Of a stretch of 64,000 nt of DNA, positions 1 to 14,205 are shown piece after piece; the stretch's first letter is position 1, and each line of letters starts with the position of its first letter. Under the pieces are notes generated by a model. The model did no database searches and was not told the DNA's origin. It was given only the letters and a program-made list of their open reading frames with translations. The stretch is from Rhopalosiphum padi. Its lineage: Eukaryota > Arthropoda > Insecta > Hemiptera > Aphididae. The stretch covers positions 2,349,178 to 2,413,177 of the forward strand of contig NC_083598.1 of the NCBI RefSeq assembly GCF_020882245.1. Direction: 5' to 3'. The translations under genes were made by a program, and so were the position numbers.

Positions 1-1870
1 TCCTTCGGATTCAAGCATTCGGTCACTGTACTATTGTAATATGTATTACAGTTAATCCGACTCCAAACGGTGTGCACAGTTTGTGGGTTCATTGTTACCC
101 GTTAAGTACCCGTGGGTTTGTCGGGTAAGGCCGATTCATAGTGTATATTTATTATAAATTATCCAGGATATTATATTTCGTTTTAATTCTCTTAAGTTTG
201 CTCTTTCTTCTTTTTTTTTTCAGGTTCAATCAGATTCTTCAAATATTATACCAGTTTAGATTTTTACAGTATTTATTTTTTTCAATATCTAAAAAATTGT
301 TCCAGCGTGATTGATTTTGTAGTTTCTGTATTGCATTTTTTTTCACAATTTTTTGCTTCTTTGTTTTAGTAAATATTTTAATTGTGTCCACGTTCTTCAA
401 ATAAATAGTACGTTAAAAAAATATATAATAGTATATTTTCGTTTTCATATTTGTTTTTTTTTGATTTATTACAATTTTTAAACTATATATTTTGTAAATT
501 TTATTTCATGCTGTTATTGCACGTTACACGCAAAAAATATGCAAATCATAGATTACCCTTTCTGGTGAATGGAAAATCCAAAAAACACGTGCACTCAAAC
601 ATTTAAATTTGAACACGTTATTTGTTATATAAAATATCAATATATATATATATATATTATGAACTGTTATATACAAATAAGCGTTTGCTAAACAGATTTT
701 TCAGATTGGTTTCCTAAAGTGTTTTTGCCTCAACAGAAAGCACTGCTGCTTATAAACTTATTAGTCATTATTATCGAATGTTTAATGTAGTTAAAATAAA
801 AATTTGTAATTATAAATCTGCTTCTACATATTATGTACGTTTGTTGCAAAATATGTGTTAACCATCATAGTCCCGATTCCGTCGATAGTGGTTAATCGAA
901 TTTATATTGTATCTACTTATTATAGAGATTTGGAAAAAATATAATAATTTTTCTAGGAACGATTTCTTTAGGCCTTACGCAGAGTAATGACAGATACAAA
1001 AATTGAGTCATTTTTATTTTAATAAATTAAGAAACCGTATTTTCCTCTGAAATAGATAATATAGGTATTTATTATTATTATTAAAGATATATCTCATGTA
1101 GTCATGTAGTTTTCAATGATAATATTATAATGTAAAATTGTAAACATATCAATGATAATAAATATAATCGATAAAATATAATTTCAAACAATTTAAAAAA
1201 ATATCAATTTCTTTATTTTTAACGGAAAATGTATGATAAATTAAAAATGTTTTAACACGCAATTAGACCGACAAAAGCAAATCAAAACGGTTATTTATCA
1301 TAATATTACCTAATAATAATTTTTATAATGAATTCTGTTAGTGTTTTTTTCCTGAAAATTTTGATTGTCAAATCCATTGACTTTGTTTCAGTACTTTAAA
1401 AACTATAGCCCTTAAAAGTTTAGTCAATTCATTAACAGTTTTAATTAAAATAATTTGAATAAATTCATTCACTTGAGTTATATAATATTTTTATAATATT
1501 TTGTTAATTTTTTATTTTTATAAAATTGAATCAAACATCTATAGTGAAACACATAAAAAACATGTTATTCATTTTTTTGAATACCTGTGAAATAGTTTCT
1601 TAACATACCTAATTAATTATTTTTATTTTTAGCGTAAGTAATAAAAACAAGTTTGATCACAAGTAATTAATTAATTACATTTATTTTCACATAAAAAAAG
1701 GATACATCTTGAAAAAAGGTGACTGATTAGGTAATACTGTTGTTCGGTCATAAATTTAATTACGATGGAAATTCATAATAATAATAATGAATTGTACAAT
1801 GTAAGCCATTACGACAGTGAACGGTTCAATTAAAGTTGAATGAGAACCGTAAATAAAAAAATAAAAATTC
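1..1870. other. A+T-rich spacer
   Basis: No gene seen. A (TA)n run lies near 640-660. The first 150 bases are of mixed composition and may belong to a feature cut by the window edge. Confidence 0.5.
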
Positions 1871-2160
1871 ATGAATCGCAGACCCAAAGTCGGAAATAGA
1901 AGAAAAGACGAACGGACAAATGTTGTTCGTCGACAACCAATCATGTTTTTACACAACATACGCACAACCGGTGCTGGACAAAGCGAGTTTGGGCACACGA
2001 CGTTTACACGTTTCGCCGGACCGGATAGTAAACGAGTCGAACGTGAAATTTAATGTGTGAACGCCAATTCCGAGTGTTCGTCTCCGAAAAGCTCTAACTT
2101 CTTGAACCTCGTCCAGCCTAGAGTTGCACTCGTAGAACGCATTAGGTCACCGTATGCCAC
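1871..2160. other. G+C-raised island with an Arg-rich 60-codon ORF
   Basis: A true ATG at 1871 opens 60 codons (MNRRPKVGNRRKDERTNVV..) ending at TAA. The sequence continues mixed to about 2160. No domain recognised. Small ORF, untranslated exon or regulatory DNA are all possible. Confidence 0.25.
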
Positions 2161-2936
2161 TCCGTACTTAGATAAATGATAATATATAAAATCTAACTTA
2201 CATTCACTTACAGATAAACGGCTGCAATATATAAACTGTCCGATATAAGTTATACGATGTCGGAAAGGGGGATAAACTTAACATATATTAAATACATCAG
2301 TGGTTTTCAACATTTTAACGTTCAAGTACCGTCTACACATTTTTAACATATTCACTTATCTGCTAGTTTAGTATAACCTACGGTTACGCTTATAAAAAAT
2401 TATTTTCATTATCGGTTTTGCACGGCACGTTTTATTAGATTTGATTAAAAATTACATAATTATGAAATATTCATTTACCACCCTTGAACTTTCTGCGTAC
2501 CGCTAGTATTAAATAATAACTCTGACATATATTATGCAAACAATTTTGACTTAAATAACTACAATTAATAGAAATATGACTTTTCCGTCAATGCGAGTAA
2601 CAACTGACTGCCTAATAATCCAAACAAAATTTATTGTAATATCGTTTCAATGTTTCAAATGAAAGAAGATACCGAAGAGCCGTGTTTGGTAGAGTAAGGA
2701 CGAGGGGGTTAATAAAGCTAGTATACCGCTTGAAACTATTGATCCCACTGATTTGAAATTGTAAGTTTAACGGAACCAAAAAATATAGGAAAAACTTCCC
2801 GAACAAAAATTTAAATTTGTAATTTTATCAATTGATTTTAAATTAACATGGGCACTCTATTTTGTAATATTATATTCTCATAAAATTTGTTCAATTTCTG
2901 AAATACCAAAATCAAATAATACTGCAGAGTAGAATC

Positions 2937-3303
2937 CAGTGACGGATTACCAACATTTTACTTAGTCGGAGGAAAGGGTTCTGAAATTTAATATATTTTT
3001 CAAAGGCATTATACTTTAGATTCTTTTTCTAAATAACATTGTCGGTATTTTTATATATGTGTTAAATTAATTAAAATTTAAACAAACATAATATATTTTA
3101 GACACAAAGTAAAATCGATCCTTCTTTTATTTTTACAAGGTTCAGTCAATCAATTGTTAAACAGTTTTCGTTTTTATGAACTGTAATCATTATCAATCAA
3201 TTCAATCTAGCATGAAATTTAATTTAAAATAATATATTTTTTAATGAATTCTACGAAGCATTTTGCAGTAACGTTTGGTTTCTTTCCCGTAAATCTGCCA
3301 CTC
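2937..3303. mobile_element. possible short hAT-like MITE
   Basis: The left end cagtgacggattaccaac resembles the reverse complement of the right end, gagtggcagatttacggg. The interior is A+T-rich and noncoding. No clear target duplication, so this is tentative. Confidence 0.3.
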
Positions 3304-4964
3304 GACTTGAATCATTTAAGCGTTCGTTGATTTATACTTTATATTATTATAATACTATTTTTTTAAATTCCAATAGATCATATAATTCAATTACAATAAT
3401 TTATAATTTATAGTTCAACATAAACACACAATAATTAATAATTGTACAATAACACAAAATATATTTAAATACAGAAAAATGTGTTTACGTAATTATTGTT
3501 AAATGATTCAATGGAATTTAAGTTCAAGTTCAATTTTTATTTCATTGGCTATTTACATTATCTTATATATAGGAGAAGCTAAGCATATTTTTTTTTATAT
3601 GTAAATGCATAAAACATAGTGGTACTTATAGTTCTATATTAGGGATATTGAAATAGAGGAAACCTAACATTTCAGCTTAAATACAAATTTAATATCCGTT
3701 ATTTACCTTCGTTTGGATAAACTTGCATATCAAACAAATTTAATAGTGCTTGATAAAGAAAATTTTGCATATGAGCTAAGTTATATTTGAAAGTCATAAA
3801 TCAAAGAAAACGATTTTGAACATTATCTAAACGTTGAATTTTATAATTCAAGTATGGTGATCAAACCATAGTGTTATGTCTGGGATAAATAATACATATT
3901 ATACTGCTGCTTGCATCCGTGTATGCATGTTTTATATGCAATGAAATTTTCATTGCACACGTAAATATTAATAAATTGTCCGCAAACCATACAGACTAGC
4001 TTCAGGCTGGACTTGATTTAATGAATGATATAATTCATACACTATCAAAGTTAATTAAACATTTATTTATAGTTGATGTATTTAAATATTGAAATATATA
4101 TTTGAGTTATATTAATGCACATACATCGTGAAATAACTTGATTATTAGAGCTAAATTAAAAGTATTTTAATTATCTATATTAACTTTAAATTCAAATAAA
4201 TAGTTACATATATGTACATGCGTGCAATATTATAATTGACAGCGATTTGGTTGTCGGGTAGTAGTTGAGGTGCATAATAATATGAACATTTAATAATATA
4301 TTATTAACAAAGCAAATTCAAAATATATAAATGGATATGATTTACATGGTTTAATTCAATAGTGTGGTGTGAATTAAAAATAATAGTTAATAACGTTTAA
4401 AATTAAAATAAGGAAGAACTATTCAACTTTACTAAAAAATCTAATTCAAAATTGACTTGTTATTATTTATTAGTTAAATAAACATGCAAAATACAAAAAT
4501 TAGTAATTTTTTAAAATAAATATATTTGTAGAAAAAAAATTTTTAAATGCAATCATAAAAGATAGGTTGTACATATTTTAATATATTATATCGTATTATA
4601 ATAACGATTATTGCGAAGTTAGTAATTAAAATATAATTATAACTTAAACTATTTTAATAAAAACTGTTCATAAGTTTACAAGTTTAGTAAAATTAAGAAA
4701 GTGTATTTAATAAGTAGTGAAGCATAATTAATGATCTAACCATTAAAATTTTAAAAAAAGTAGGACTATTAAAAACAGTTATTATTATTTGAAAAATAAA
4801 GTTGGTTTTTGGTTCGTATTTTTGCATGTTTAGAAATAATAAGATTGGACTAAAAAATTGGCCATTAAAAATAAAGAAATAATAGTTTATTTTATACGTC
4901 ATAATAATCCAAAACCACGTTATAACGAGGGAATATAAGATACACCCTATATAATAAAATGACT

Positions 4965-5345
4965 GCCTCGGAAACGTCGCATCGTGACCGCCTTTTTCTG
5001 TTGTTCATTTTTCCTCTCCATTCGAAACCTTTCTAATTATCATTTACCCTCACCCCCTCACCAAAAAAATATACATACCGCTGGAAACTGTCCAAAGCGA
5101 ATGTTTTCCGAGCTCGCATGCGAGCAACGGTATTCGAGAAATCGCTAAGCCCGTTTGTGTATAGTAATAATTATTCGGTTGTCAAAATATTTTGTTAAAT
5201 TACATACGACTGCCGGAGTCCGAACACGGTGGCGTCGTTTGGGTTAGGCAGACTCGCGTATAATATGCGCTTCAACTTTTAAAAACAGCATCCACTTCGG
5301 TCACAATTGAGATCAACACAAGGCCAACCGCGTACGTTGAATTAT
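4965..5345. other. G+C-raised island, no ORF
   Basis: Unique-looking, CpG-bearing sequence (gagctcgcatgcgagc palindrome at about 5110-5125; ggtggcgtcgtttgggttag near 5230). No open frame of note. Candidate regulatory or untranslated exon DNA. Confidence 0.3.
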
Positions 5346-8089
5346 ATTGTGATGTAATATTTGGCTTTACCGGTATTAGAAGTTTTTTTTTAAATTTAAA
5401 TTTAAAATCCATCACAATAATATGATAGATATTTATTGAACAGTGACGTAACCAGGACCATTTTGTGATATATATTTAGTACATACGAGTATTCGTTACA
5501 AAACGTGAAAAAAACATATATAATATCTTATAATATTTTTTATAATAATGAGCAATGTTGTATAAATACCATACAAATGTATGCTTTATACTTTTTATTA
5601 TTTAAAATATTTAAATCTAATACACATGACCATTATACTCGGAGTATATATTATAAACAAACAAGTTTACTGCAGTTCATAATATTGCACGTGTTATTTT
5701 TTGATCAATACGAAAATGGTTAATTTTATTAGTGAAACAGTTACTCGCATATTGAAAACCTAAAAATAAAAATTAGTATACTATTTAAAATTTGTTATAG
5801 TTCAAATAGTAGCGATAAAAATATCATCTTATTTAAATGCAGGCCAACGAGTTTGGATTTATTAAATATAGGTATTATGATAAAGACATTGAAGTAGAAT
5901 TCTAAGCGATTATAGATTTTAGTTTACAAATAAAAAATAAAACAGATTTATATTATTATTTTAAAATTAAAATAGTTTATATTTTTATCATTTTTTATCA
6001 TTTTTTTGCTTTTGCTTGATTAAAAAAAATTTTTTATTAACAAAATTATGAATGTTTACTTTGCGTGTTAAAAATCATACGAGTTTACGATAAGTATTTC
6101 TGGTGAATTATACATATATTTTTAATAATCTCCAATGTTCTAGCTTGAGCTTGAGCTGATACTGTTCATACTACAACCCCCTTAGTGTTTATTGTAATAT
6201 TTAAATAATATTATTAATCCGGGGATACAATATGATTACTAAGTCACCCGTTTCGGACGTTAATCCAGATTTCGAAGATTTTTGACGAATACTAAAAACA
6301 CCCAATCATATTCTTACCCGCACTACCGTGGCCAAAAATCTCACTCATCCCAAGTGTTCGGCTCATTTGTGCCTAGACGTGTTACCCGTGTAAGTACCTA
6401 TGTGGTACTGAAGGACTAAGTTCACATAACGAATACGCATGATTTTTGAAAAGGATTAATACATAATTCAAACGGTATAATATGCTTATTAGTTGTAAAT
6501 CCTATTAATCTAAATGCTGTCAGGATTTCTAGGTTTTGGATCCATATCGTTTGTAATAATTATAATAGTGTATATTATTATAGTAAAATGTCCGGTGTCT
6601 GTCAACATATACTATGTTTATATATTTGTCTGTTTAAAACCGTTTGCGTGACTTATATAGGTAATAATCGACCAAACATAATATAGGCACACGCACGATA
6701 AAGTTATAAATTTATAAGTATAGGTAAAGTGTAAAGAATAATAATTGTTATTTATTTTGAAATTGTATGCCCGTAAAGTTGCTAGCCGTCTAACTTTAAA
6801 TATGCCAATATTTTAATATTTTTTGAACTAATTTTAAATTAATTTTTATAATTAACAAATAAGTCATTAGAATGTTATAATAAGCTAAAAACCATATCTG
6901 TCATAAACAAATTTGTAAAGTTAACAAAAGAATAAGTATTAATTTGCAAATTCAAGAAACCAATTTACAATATTTTTTAATTAATTTACAAAATATTAAC
7001 ACATTTTTTGTAATAACCAGACAAATTCAGGAGGCTTTATAAAGTTGCCCCTTCGAAGCAGTTATTAGCTTAAGGTATTTTTAAGATTTATATGCAAATT
7101 TTTAAAACTAATATATTTATGTATTAATAATAACTGTATATTTTATATTTACGAACATAATGATTTCTTAAAAATTGATGAATACAATATAATTGTATAT
7201 ATATGTATTTATTTATTTTTCGTTTAATGACTTTTACAAAAATAATACGTTTAAATAGGTACCTATTTTAAAAAATATCTCAGAAGAAGATATTTTTTAA
7301 AATTATAAAACCACATAATTATATAAAAATAAAAGGCCTACCTAATCTACGCACATACATTGAGTCTAATATTATATAATTGGACGTCTCTTTCACCTAA
7401 TTCGTGATCAAGGCACAAGTAATTCAATAAATTTTATTTTATTTCTATACTTGAAAATATTGATATAAAGTTTATTATAAACAATATAACCACGATTCGT
7501 TATAAGATCGAAGTTAATCTACTACCACTAAAACTAAAATATATTTTTACTCTATCTTAAAATGTGTTAATATTATTATTTATTATCAATCCCATGGAAC
7601 CATACCTACTTTTTATAACTAACGATCACGATCCCCTACTGTATAGACATAGAGCGATACTGAAAACCACTTATGGTATAGATACCATTTGCTTCAGTAC
7701 ATATAATATATATTTGTATTGATTATAGTATTAGTTTAATTACTATTATACACATTATTTAATTGATCACTAAGTTGCTTTTATATTTTTAATTATTATC
7801 AATTTATTTTTATTATATAATTTATCACTGAAAACTGGCATTGTAAAATGTCGTTCAGGGTTTCTAGCATATATATATTATTGCCCAAAATATAATAATA
7901 TATGACAATAACACTCAGTGATGGTTTTTGTGTATTATTTATATATATTACACATAGATATACATAACAGTTATAAATATTAAATATTAAAAATATTGTA
8001 AACAGATTGGATATTTTGTATTATCGAGACGTTCGAAAAATATATATTATAAAAATTCGAAACCAATTTTAGCAAAACTAATAGTTTTT
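5346..8089. other. A+T-rich spacer
   Basis: Apart from the interrupted frame at 6232-6393 nothing stands out. A short cagtgacgtaaccagga word at about 5442 is a typical decayed transposon end. Confidence 0.4.
6232..6393 (+). pseudogene. ATG frame of 53 codons interrupted by one TGA
   Basis: It starts ATG ATT ACT AAG and reads MITKSPVSDVNPDFEDF, then TGA (6283-6285), then RILKTPNHILTRTTVAKNLT and HPKCSAHLCLDVLPV to TAA. A strong donor-like GTAAGT is at 6390. Composition is more balanced than its surroundings. It is probably a decayed exon or retrocopy. Not recognised. Confidence 0.3.
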
Positions 8090-8520
8090 TTTTTTTTGGA
8101 TTTCTCTCGCTATCTCTTTCTTTTTCTCTGAGCCGTTCGTTTGTGACGTGCCATGTGCGAAACGTTCGCAGCGGTGGATGGAATAAAATATGATCGAACC
8201 ATATTAAAAAAAAAAAAAAAAGTAAATAAATAATAAAAAGGCTGGCGTCGTACGATTCAGACGATTCAACAACCGAGTGGCGACGGCGACGATGTCCATT
8301 TGTTTCGTATCCTGCAGGGTCTTTTTTACCACGCCACGGTCGCGAAAAAAAGAAAGTTCCGGTCATTAATCATTTTACATTGTACATAACAATATATATA
8401 CCTACGTTTTATTATTATTATTGTTATTATCCTTATATTTTCCACGAGATATTTTACATTGTGTTGAAAAAGAGAGGAGAGTGCCTCGGCAGCTCGAAAG
8501 TGGTTTAGGAGAAAACGACA
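8090..8520. other. G+C-raised island with poly(A)/CT tracts
   Basis: ctctcgctatctctttc tract, a run of 16 A near 8206-8221, then cggcgacggcgacgatg and ccacgccacggtcgcg. The 128-codon minus frame across it begins at a non-ATG codon or crosses simple sequence and is not convincing. Confidence 0.3.
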
Positions 8521-9454
8521 CTTGTTTTTAATTCGGCGGGTAGATTAAAACTAATCTACTCGTATAAGTCATATAATATTGCTAATATATTTATATTATT
8601 CACAATTTTCTTCAGCTATAACACCACACGTGCGTTTGAATTTTAATAACTATAATATTTTTCTAGCTGCGTTTACCTATATTTACTTGGGTTAAAATTT
8701 ATAGATCTGTCTATTATTTTCTGTTTTGCTTCATCCGAAAAATATAATAAAAATCCTTACAATCATATGACAATGATTAATTTTATGATTTACTTTCTTA
8801 AGTATGGACATATTTTTGATTTAAATACATAAAGATAAGTTGTTGTTCTTTATTAGTGTTTGGTTATATTGAACTAATACATCATAGAGATAACTTTGAA
8901 TTTTTAATGTAGTTATAAAATGTTCATTGCACTATAATATTTTCAATTGAAATGCAGACTATTATACTTCCGTTTATTATCGAGGAAAATTATAAATCGA
9001 CGGCGAGTGCGTTCAAGAACACTTTTCAATGGTTTTGGTGGCGCTTGATTTTCAACTAATATAACTTTTCATATAGAATATCACAGAATGTTTTCATAAG
9101 GCCATTTTATTGCTAGGCAATACTGTCAATTCTAACTCATATTTCCAGTAGAAATATGAGCATCTTTTGTGTAATCAATTGAAACGTCATACTTAAATTC
9201 GAACGTTTTTCCGTCGTATAAAAGAGAGTGTTAAATTAAGAATTTATGGTTGTATAATATTATTTTGATAGAGAGCAATTATTTCTGCTTGCTGTAAAGT
9301 AGAATATGTTTAACGTTCATGAACGTTACGGATTTTCCTATTGGCGGTCGTTTCATATTTCAAATCATAACAAAATCGCTTTACCCCTTGTGTATCGCGT
9401 AAAATACTGGATTTTATTTTTAGCATTTTATAACATCAAAAAATAATGGGTGGT

Positions 9455-10890
9455 TAGTAATTGGGCCACATTTTATCTACCTGTTTAGTACACAATATTT
9501 GTTTACATTTTATTGCCCGGATATTGGGCCAAAAATGAAATATATATTTTTAAAGAGTACTCTGAGATGGGCGTCGCCCGAGTGTGTCCTGTTATCTATA
9601 TCATACCTTTTTAATAGCTCAAGTGCGTCCGCCATAATAACGCTAGTAATTTTGGTATACCCCAAGTGCATCCGTAATGTTATCACTAATAATACGTATA
9701 CTATATAACGGCACCTATAATATAACTTTATTTTAGTTTACATTGAAACTAAGCCCATACTTAGGGACCTATTATTCGTAAATAACATTATACCTTCTTA
9801 GAAATATTAAAAACAAATCATGCAGATGCAAAAAAATGATTCAAACTTCTAATCGTAATAGGTATCTAAAGAAATTAGATCACGCATTTAGAAAACAATT
9901 TAATTCGTTTAAGGTAATATAATAAAATACTTAACTAGAAATAAATCTAGACTAAATTATATGAAAATTATGACATTGGAAAACTAACCAAAAATAAATA
10001 ATTTATATAAAAATATAATCATTATTAAAATATTAGTACACTCACTTAGTTTTTAAAAATGGTTGTAAGCCAAGATAATTAAATAAATAATAATAAGCAA
10101 ATATTTTTAGGGTATAAGCCAGATCACTTCCTCATGGTACACCCTGTTTCCCAGGGGTAACTCTAAATTAACTTGGACGCATTCAGGATACGTCAAAAAA
10201 TGACCCTTTTTTTTCTTGGGACGCACTCGGATGATACCTTATTCTGGACATACTCGAAACATTAAATAAGGTCATTCAGGACACACTCGGGAAAAATTCT
10301 CTGAGATTGGGCCACAAATGTACAACACAAAAATATATAAATATATTACATTTAATAATTACAGAATAAAATAGTGCCTATATATTTTAGTTGGATATGT
10401 TTTCTAGGCACATTGCCATTACATTTTTTCATATCGACTCCCGTGAGTAAAAGAATATTTATAATTATTAAAAATCAATAATTTTGTTTTCCTCTTTCAG
10501 ATTACAACTCCTAATGCAATTATTAAAAAAATGGTTATTCTACTCATTTACTAGTACATTGCTTTCAAACGTAAATCTTGTAATTTGCACGCTACGATCG
10601 CAATGTTTTATAATCTTTGTAAATAATTACACTTTTTGCTATTTTTATCTATTTAATTTGATGATAAACTATAGCTGTTATTGAAGCTGATAATTCTGTA
10701 TTATTTAATACTAGACAATTTATTACCTAAGACATACGGTTGTTTGGAGTAAAGTTTCATGTGCATTGCAGTGATATAGCAAATTAAATTATACTATTTT
10801 ATTAAATTTTAAAATGTATTAAAATGTGGCTGCCCAATTACTAGATTAAATAATACAAATCTTTTAAAATAGTTGTCCAATTACTGAATT
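9455..10890. mobile_element. composite DNA element with inverted ends and internal short repeats
   Basis: The left side ttagtaattgggccacattt is mirrored at the right by aaaatgtggctgcccaattactag (about 10823-10846) and again by a second partial end at about 10870-10886. Inside, a motif of the form gggacgcactcgg occurs about seven times in both orientations (9580, 9620, 9662, 10175, 10222, 10248 and 10280 or thereabouts). There is no recognisable transposase. Ends and class are provisional. Confidence 0.5.
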
Positions 10891-10899
10891 TACCAGTAA

Positions 10900-13800
10900 T
10901 AAATGTGAAATTTTAATGGATCAATATTACCGTATGCTTTTTGAAAAAAAGTTCACTGTAGCCCATTTTCCTTACGCTCAAAATAATAAGTATGTCAGGT
11001 ATGATTAAATGTAACAGAAATCACAATTGAGTAGTGTTATCAAAGTGTATCAAAGTAATGTAAGTTTTAATATAAAAGTATGTAATCAATACGACACTAT
11101 GAGGTTATTACTTAAATCTAAATATGTTTGATATCAAGCAAAATTAAATTGAAATGAAATTAACTTAAAATCACAAAAAAAAATAAAATAAAATACAGAA
11201 ATAATAAACAAAAATAAAATAATTGTAATAATATTCACAAATAGTTTTTTCTTTCTTTTTTTTTTGAGAACATAATATATAGCCGATTTATTTATCTGCT
11301 ATATTCCTAATAACTAATTACAAAAATGGTCTGTAATCATTAGAAACTGTATAAAACACAATTAAATATCCTATTTTCAATAGTTAAACGAAATCCACTA
11401 ATTAAAAACCATCCTTTAAGTCTTAAAAATTCTACTGATATAACTCGATTTTCAATAAAATAGTAAAGTAGTTAACCGTTACACTCAAAACTTGATTTCA
11501 AATTTATGTATAAAATAATAATTATTACACTATATTATAAAATTTAAATCAAAAAATTAAAAGCTGTTATATTATTATAGTTAATATATATATTGTGGCA
11601 CACAAATTGTGGCATATCGAGATACCACACGAAATACTTATGCAACAATATTAAATTATTAATGTACTATAAGTAAAAATTATATACTTGAAAATAATAT
11701 AACTTAATAATAAGCAATTTCCCTATGTTTGAATATATTTTAAATAATATATAACAAACCGATAACCAATGTTGTTGCTGTTTTAATAAAAAAATAAGTG
11801 AGCTAAAAATATGAAAACGGACTAGTTAAATAATAATTATTTTAATGATAGTACTACGCTTGATAAATTCTACAAAGTATTTCAACTAGTGATACGAGAG
11901 AACACAAATAGGAGGTGCAAAAATATTTGAGATCAAACGTTATTAATATAAAGCCTTGCGTTGACGTTTACCTATGAAAACGGCAAATAGTGTCGCTTTC
12001 AATTTTAATTAATTATTAATAATACAAAATAATAACATTGCATTTAAAAAAATATGTATATATATTGATTGATATTACATATCATTTAATTAAGTTGTAT
12101 TATAATTATTACATTTTTATAATTACTTATCTCCTGTAATAGTAGCGTCATCCTTTCATTCACTTTTAAAGATAGAAATATGATTGAGCACAGTTCTTAT
12201 CGTCAATAACATTTTTTGAGACCTTTTTGACTATTAAGATTGAGTGCGCTTGGTTTTTATAATTCTATGCAACGTTGCCGAATATTGTTATCGTTTTCGT
12301 TGATAATCAAACATTACTAGAAACTCGGACAGAAATATTGCTATAACTCACTACAATTTAATTAGATATACGACTGTTCAAAAAAATATCAAAAACAGTG
12401 CAATTCTATATAGAAATTACTGTCAAAACAAATATTTGGGAGAATTAATAAAATATTTACAGTTAGTGGAAAATTGACATGAAATTTTTAACCTATCCAC
12501 ATAAATTAACAAAAATATATTTCAAAGTTGCATTAGAATTTCGACTATTTGACAATAGTCATTTGTCATCATAAAACGATTGTTATTAATTAACAAGAAT
12601 AATATACGAGTTTCGATACGAAATTTTAAATTTAAATACCTTGTTGCACATAAGATTGTGATCAATACTCAATAGTGTTGGTTTTTCGGGTCTACGGTAT
12701 TTCATTGCTTCATTTCGAGTGTACTCAATCGTAAGTTCAAAAATATAAAAAACGAAGTCAATCGCACGATAACTGTTTTATAGACATTTTATTTGAAGCG
12801 AGAAATTAATATTTACCAGGGGCGTAAATGTATATAAACGTATATAAACGTCCAATTATAATAGTTAATATACTAAATAATAATATAGTTTTGCCTTATT
12901 ATTTTGTATATCAGTGGTTTTAACGTTATATTACGATAAAAATATATACACCTAAATCAACAACAACGTTTTGTTTATCCCCAATAACTATTGCTGCGCA
13001 CTGAATATAAACACAAAAAAGTCAGAACGTGACTAAAAAAATGAAGTTAGGATAAACGGTATTTCCGGAAAAGCGGTCGGTAGTCAAACGATTATACTGA
13101 TTTTTAAATTAAAAAAAAAAAAAAAAAAAACCTAAGCCATTATTGTCAAACCGTTTTCCTATATTATTATACAACGTGGCGCGTAAGGCACCACCGTCGT
13201 TGTTTTGGTAGTTTCGATAGATCTTCGGGCCATATTGAACTGAAATCATTTCTTTGGTAGATTGATAATATGATAAATATAATCAGTTACATATCATAAC
13301 ACGTAGTTGGATTGCAAGACTGCAGTCAACGACTGCCTGGTATAAATTACGCACTAACCTAAATATTGCTATTACCTGCAACGGACGACTGTCAGCTAAA
13401 ATACAGTTGCTGTAAAAATATAGATTTGTGGATAAAAATATTATTCTCAAAGTTTTATATTTTTCTCTCAAAGCTACATACTATTTAATATTATTATTAT
13501 TTAATTAACTCTGTCACAAATTTAATCTAAATTATAACTAACGGATTTTGCCACAAAATTCTTTTTACGGTATCAATAAAAAAATGTGTACACACCACTT
13601 ATAGTTATATTTTTATATTATTTACAGTGGAATTTTCAAGGTCTTATGTATGTTATTTTTTTTTTTTAATATCTCAACTAGGATCGAGTTTTGAGATGTT
13701 TATGCCTTCTATTAAAAAAATATTTAGACCCCAACACGATTATCTTCGCAGAAGAGATAATTATAAGACTGACGCACACAGTAAGTTGTGTCTTACACCT

Positions 13801-14200
13801 TGCACGCCGCGATATCGCAATTAGCACATGAATTCATTAATTCGCTGAAGAAACGAAACAATTAACAGTTATGACATAATATATTATGTAAGGGATACGT
13901 GTTATAGAAACCTTGATAAATTATTAAAATAATGTTTTACAAATATTAAAGCGTCTCTCGTGCGTGATATGTCGTGCGTGTAAGTATATTATTTTATTAA
14001 AACATTATATTTTAATATTATTAATATAAATGCAGCTATTATTACACTGTAATACAGTGCCCTAATACTCGCGATAATGATATAATAAATAAGTATTATA
14101 TTAAAATATTATTATGTTATGTTTAATAAAACGATGTGGAAGAAAACGTACGCGAAGGCGTATCGAGGTACTTATAAAATGTGATTTACATAATAGTATT
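10900..14200. other. A+T-rich spacer with orphan exon candidate
   Basis: Mostly simple A+T sequence. A poly(A) run at about 13110-13130 and a mixed patch at 13040-13240 are the only departures besides the candidate exon at 13682-13780. Confidence 0.4.
13682..13780 (+). CDS. orphan exon candidate, 99 nt
   Basis: A long T-tract ending aatatctcaactag forms a convincing acceptor, and gtaagttgtg at 13781 a strong donor. Between them are 99 nt open in two frames; the more protein-like one reads SSFEMFMPSIKKIFRPQHDY and then LRRRDNYKTDAH. The length is a multiple of three. No partner exon was found within the window, so it may belong to a gene with long introns or be chance. Confidence 0.3.
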
Positions 14201-14205
14201 ATAAA

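Noticed and set aside
7980..8366. 128-codon minus ORF
   Set aside because: Reads through a poly(A) run and simple A+T sequence, with Phe-, Lys- and Ile-rich output and no conserved motif.
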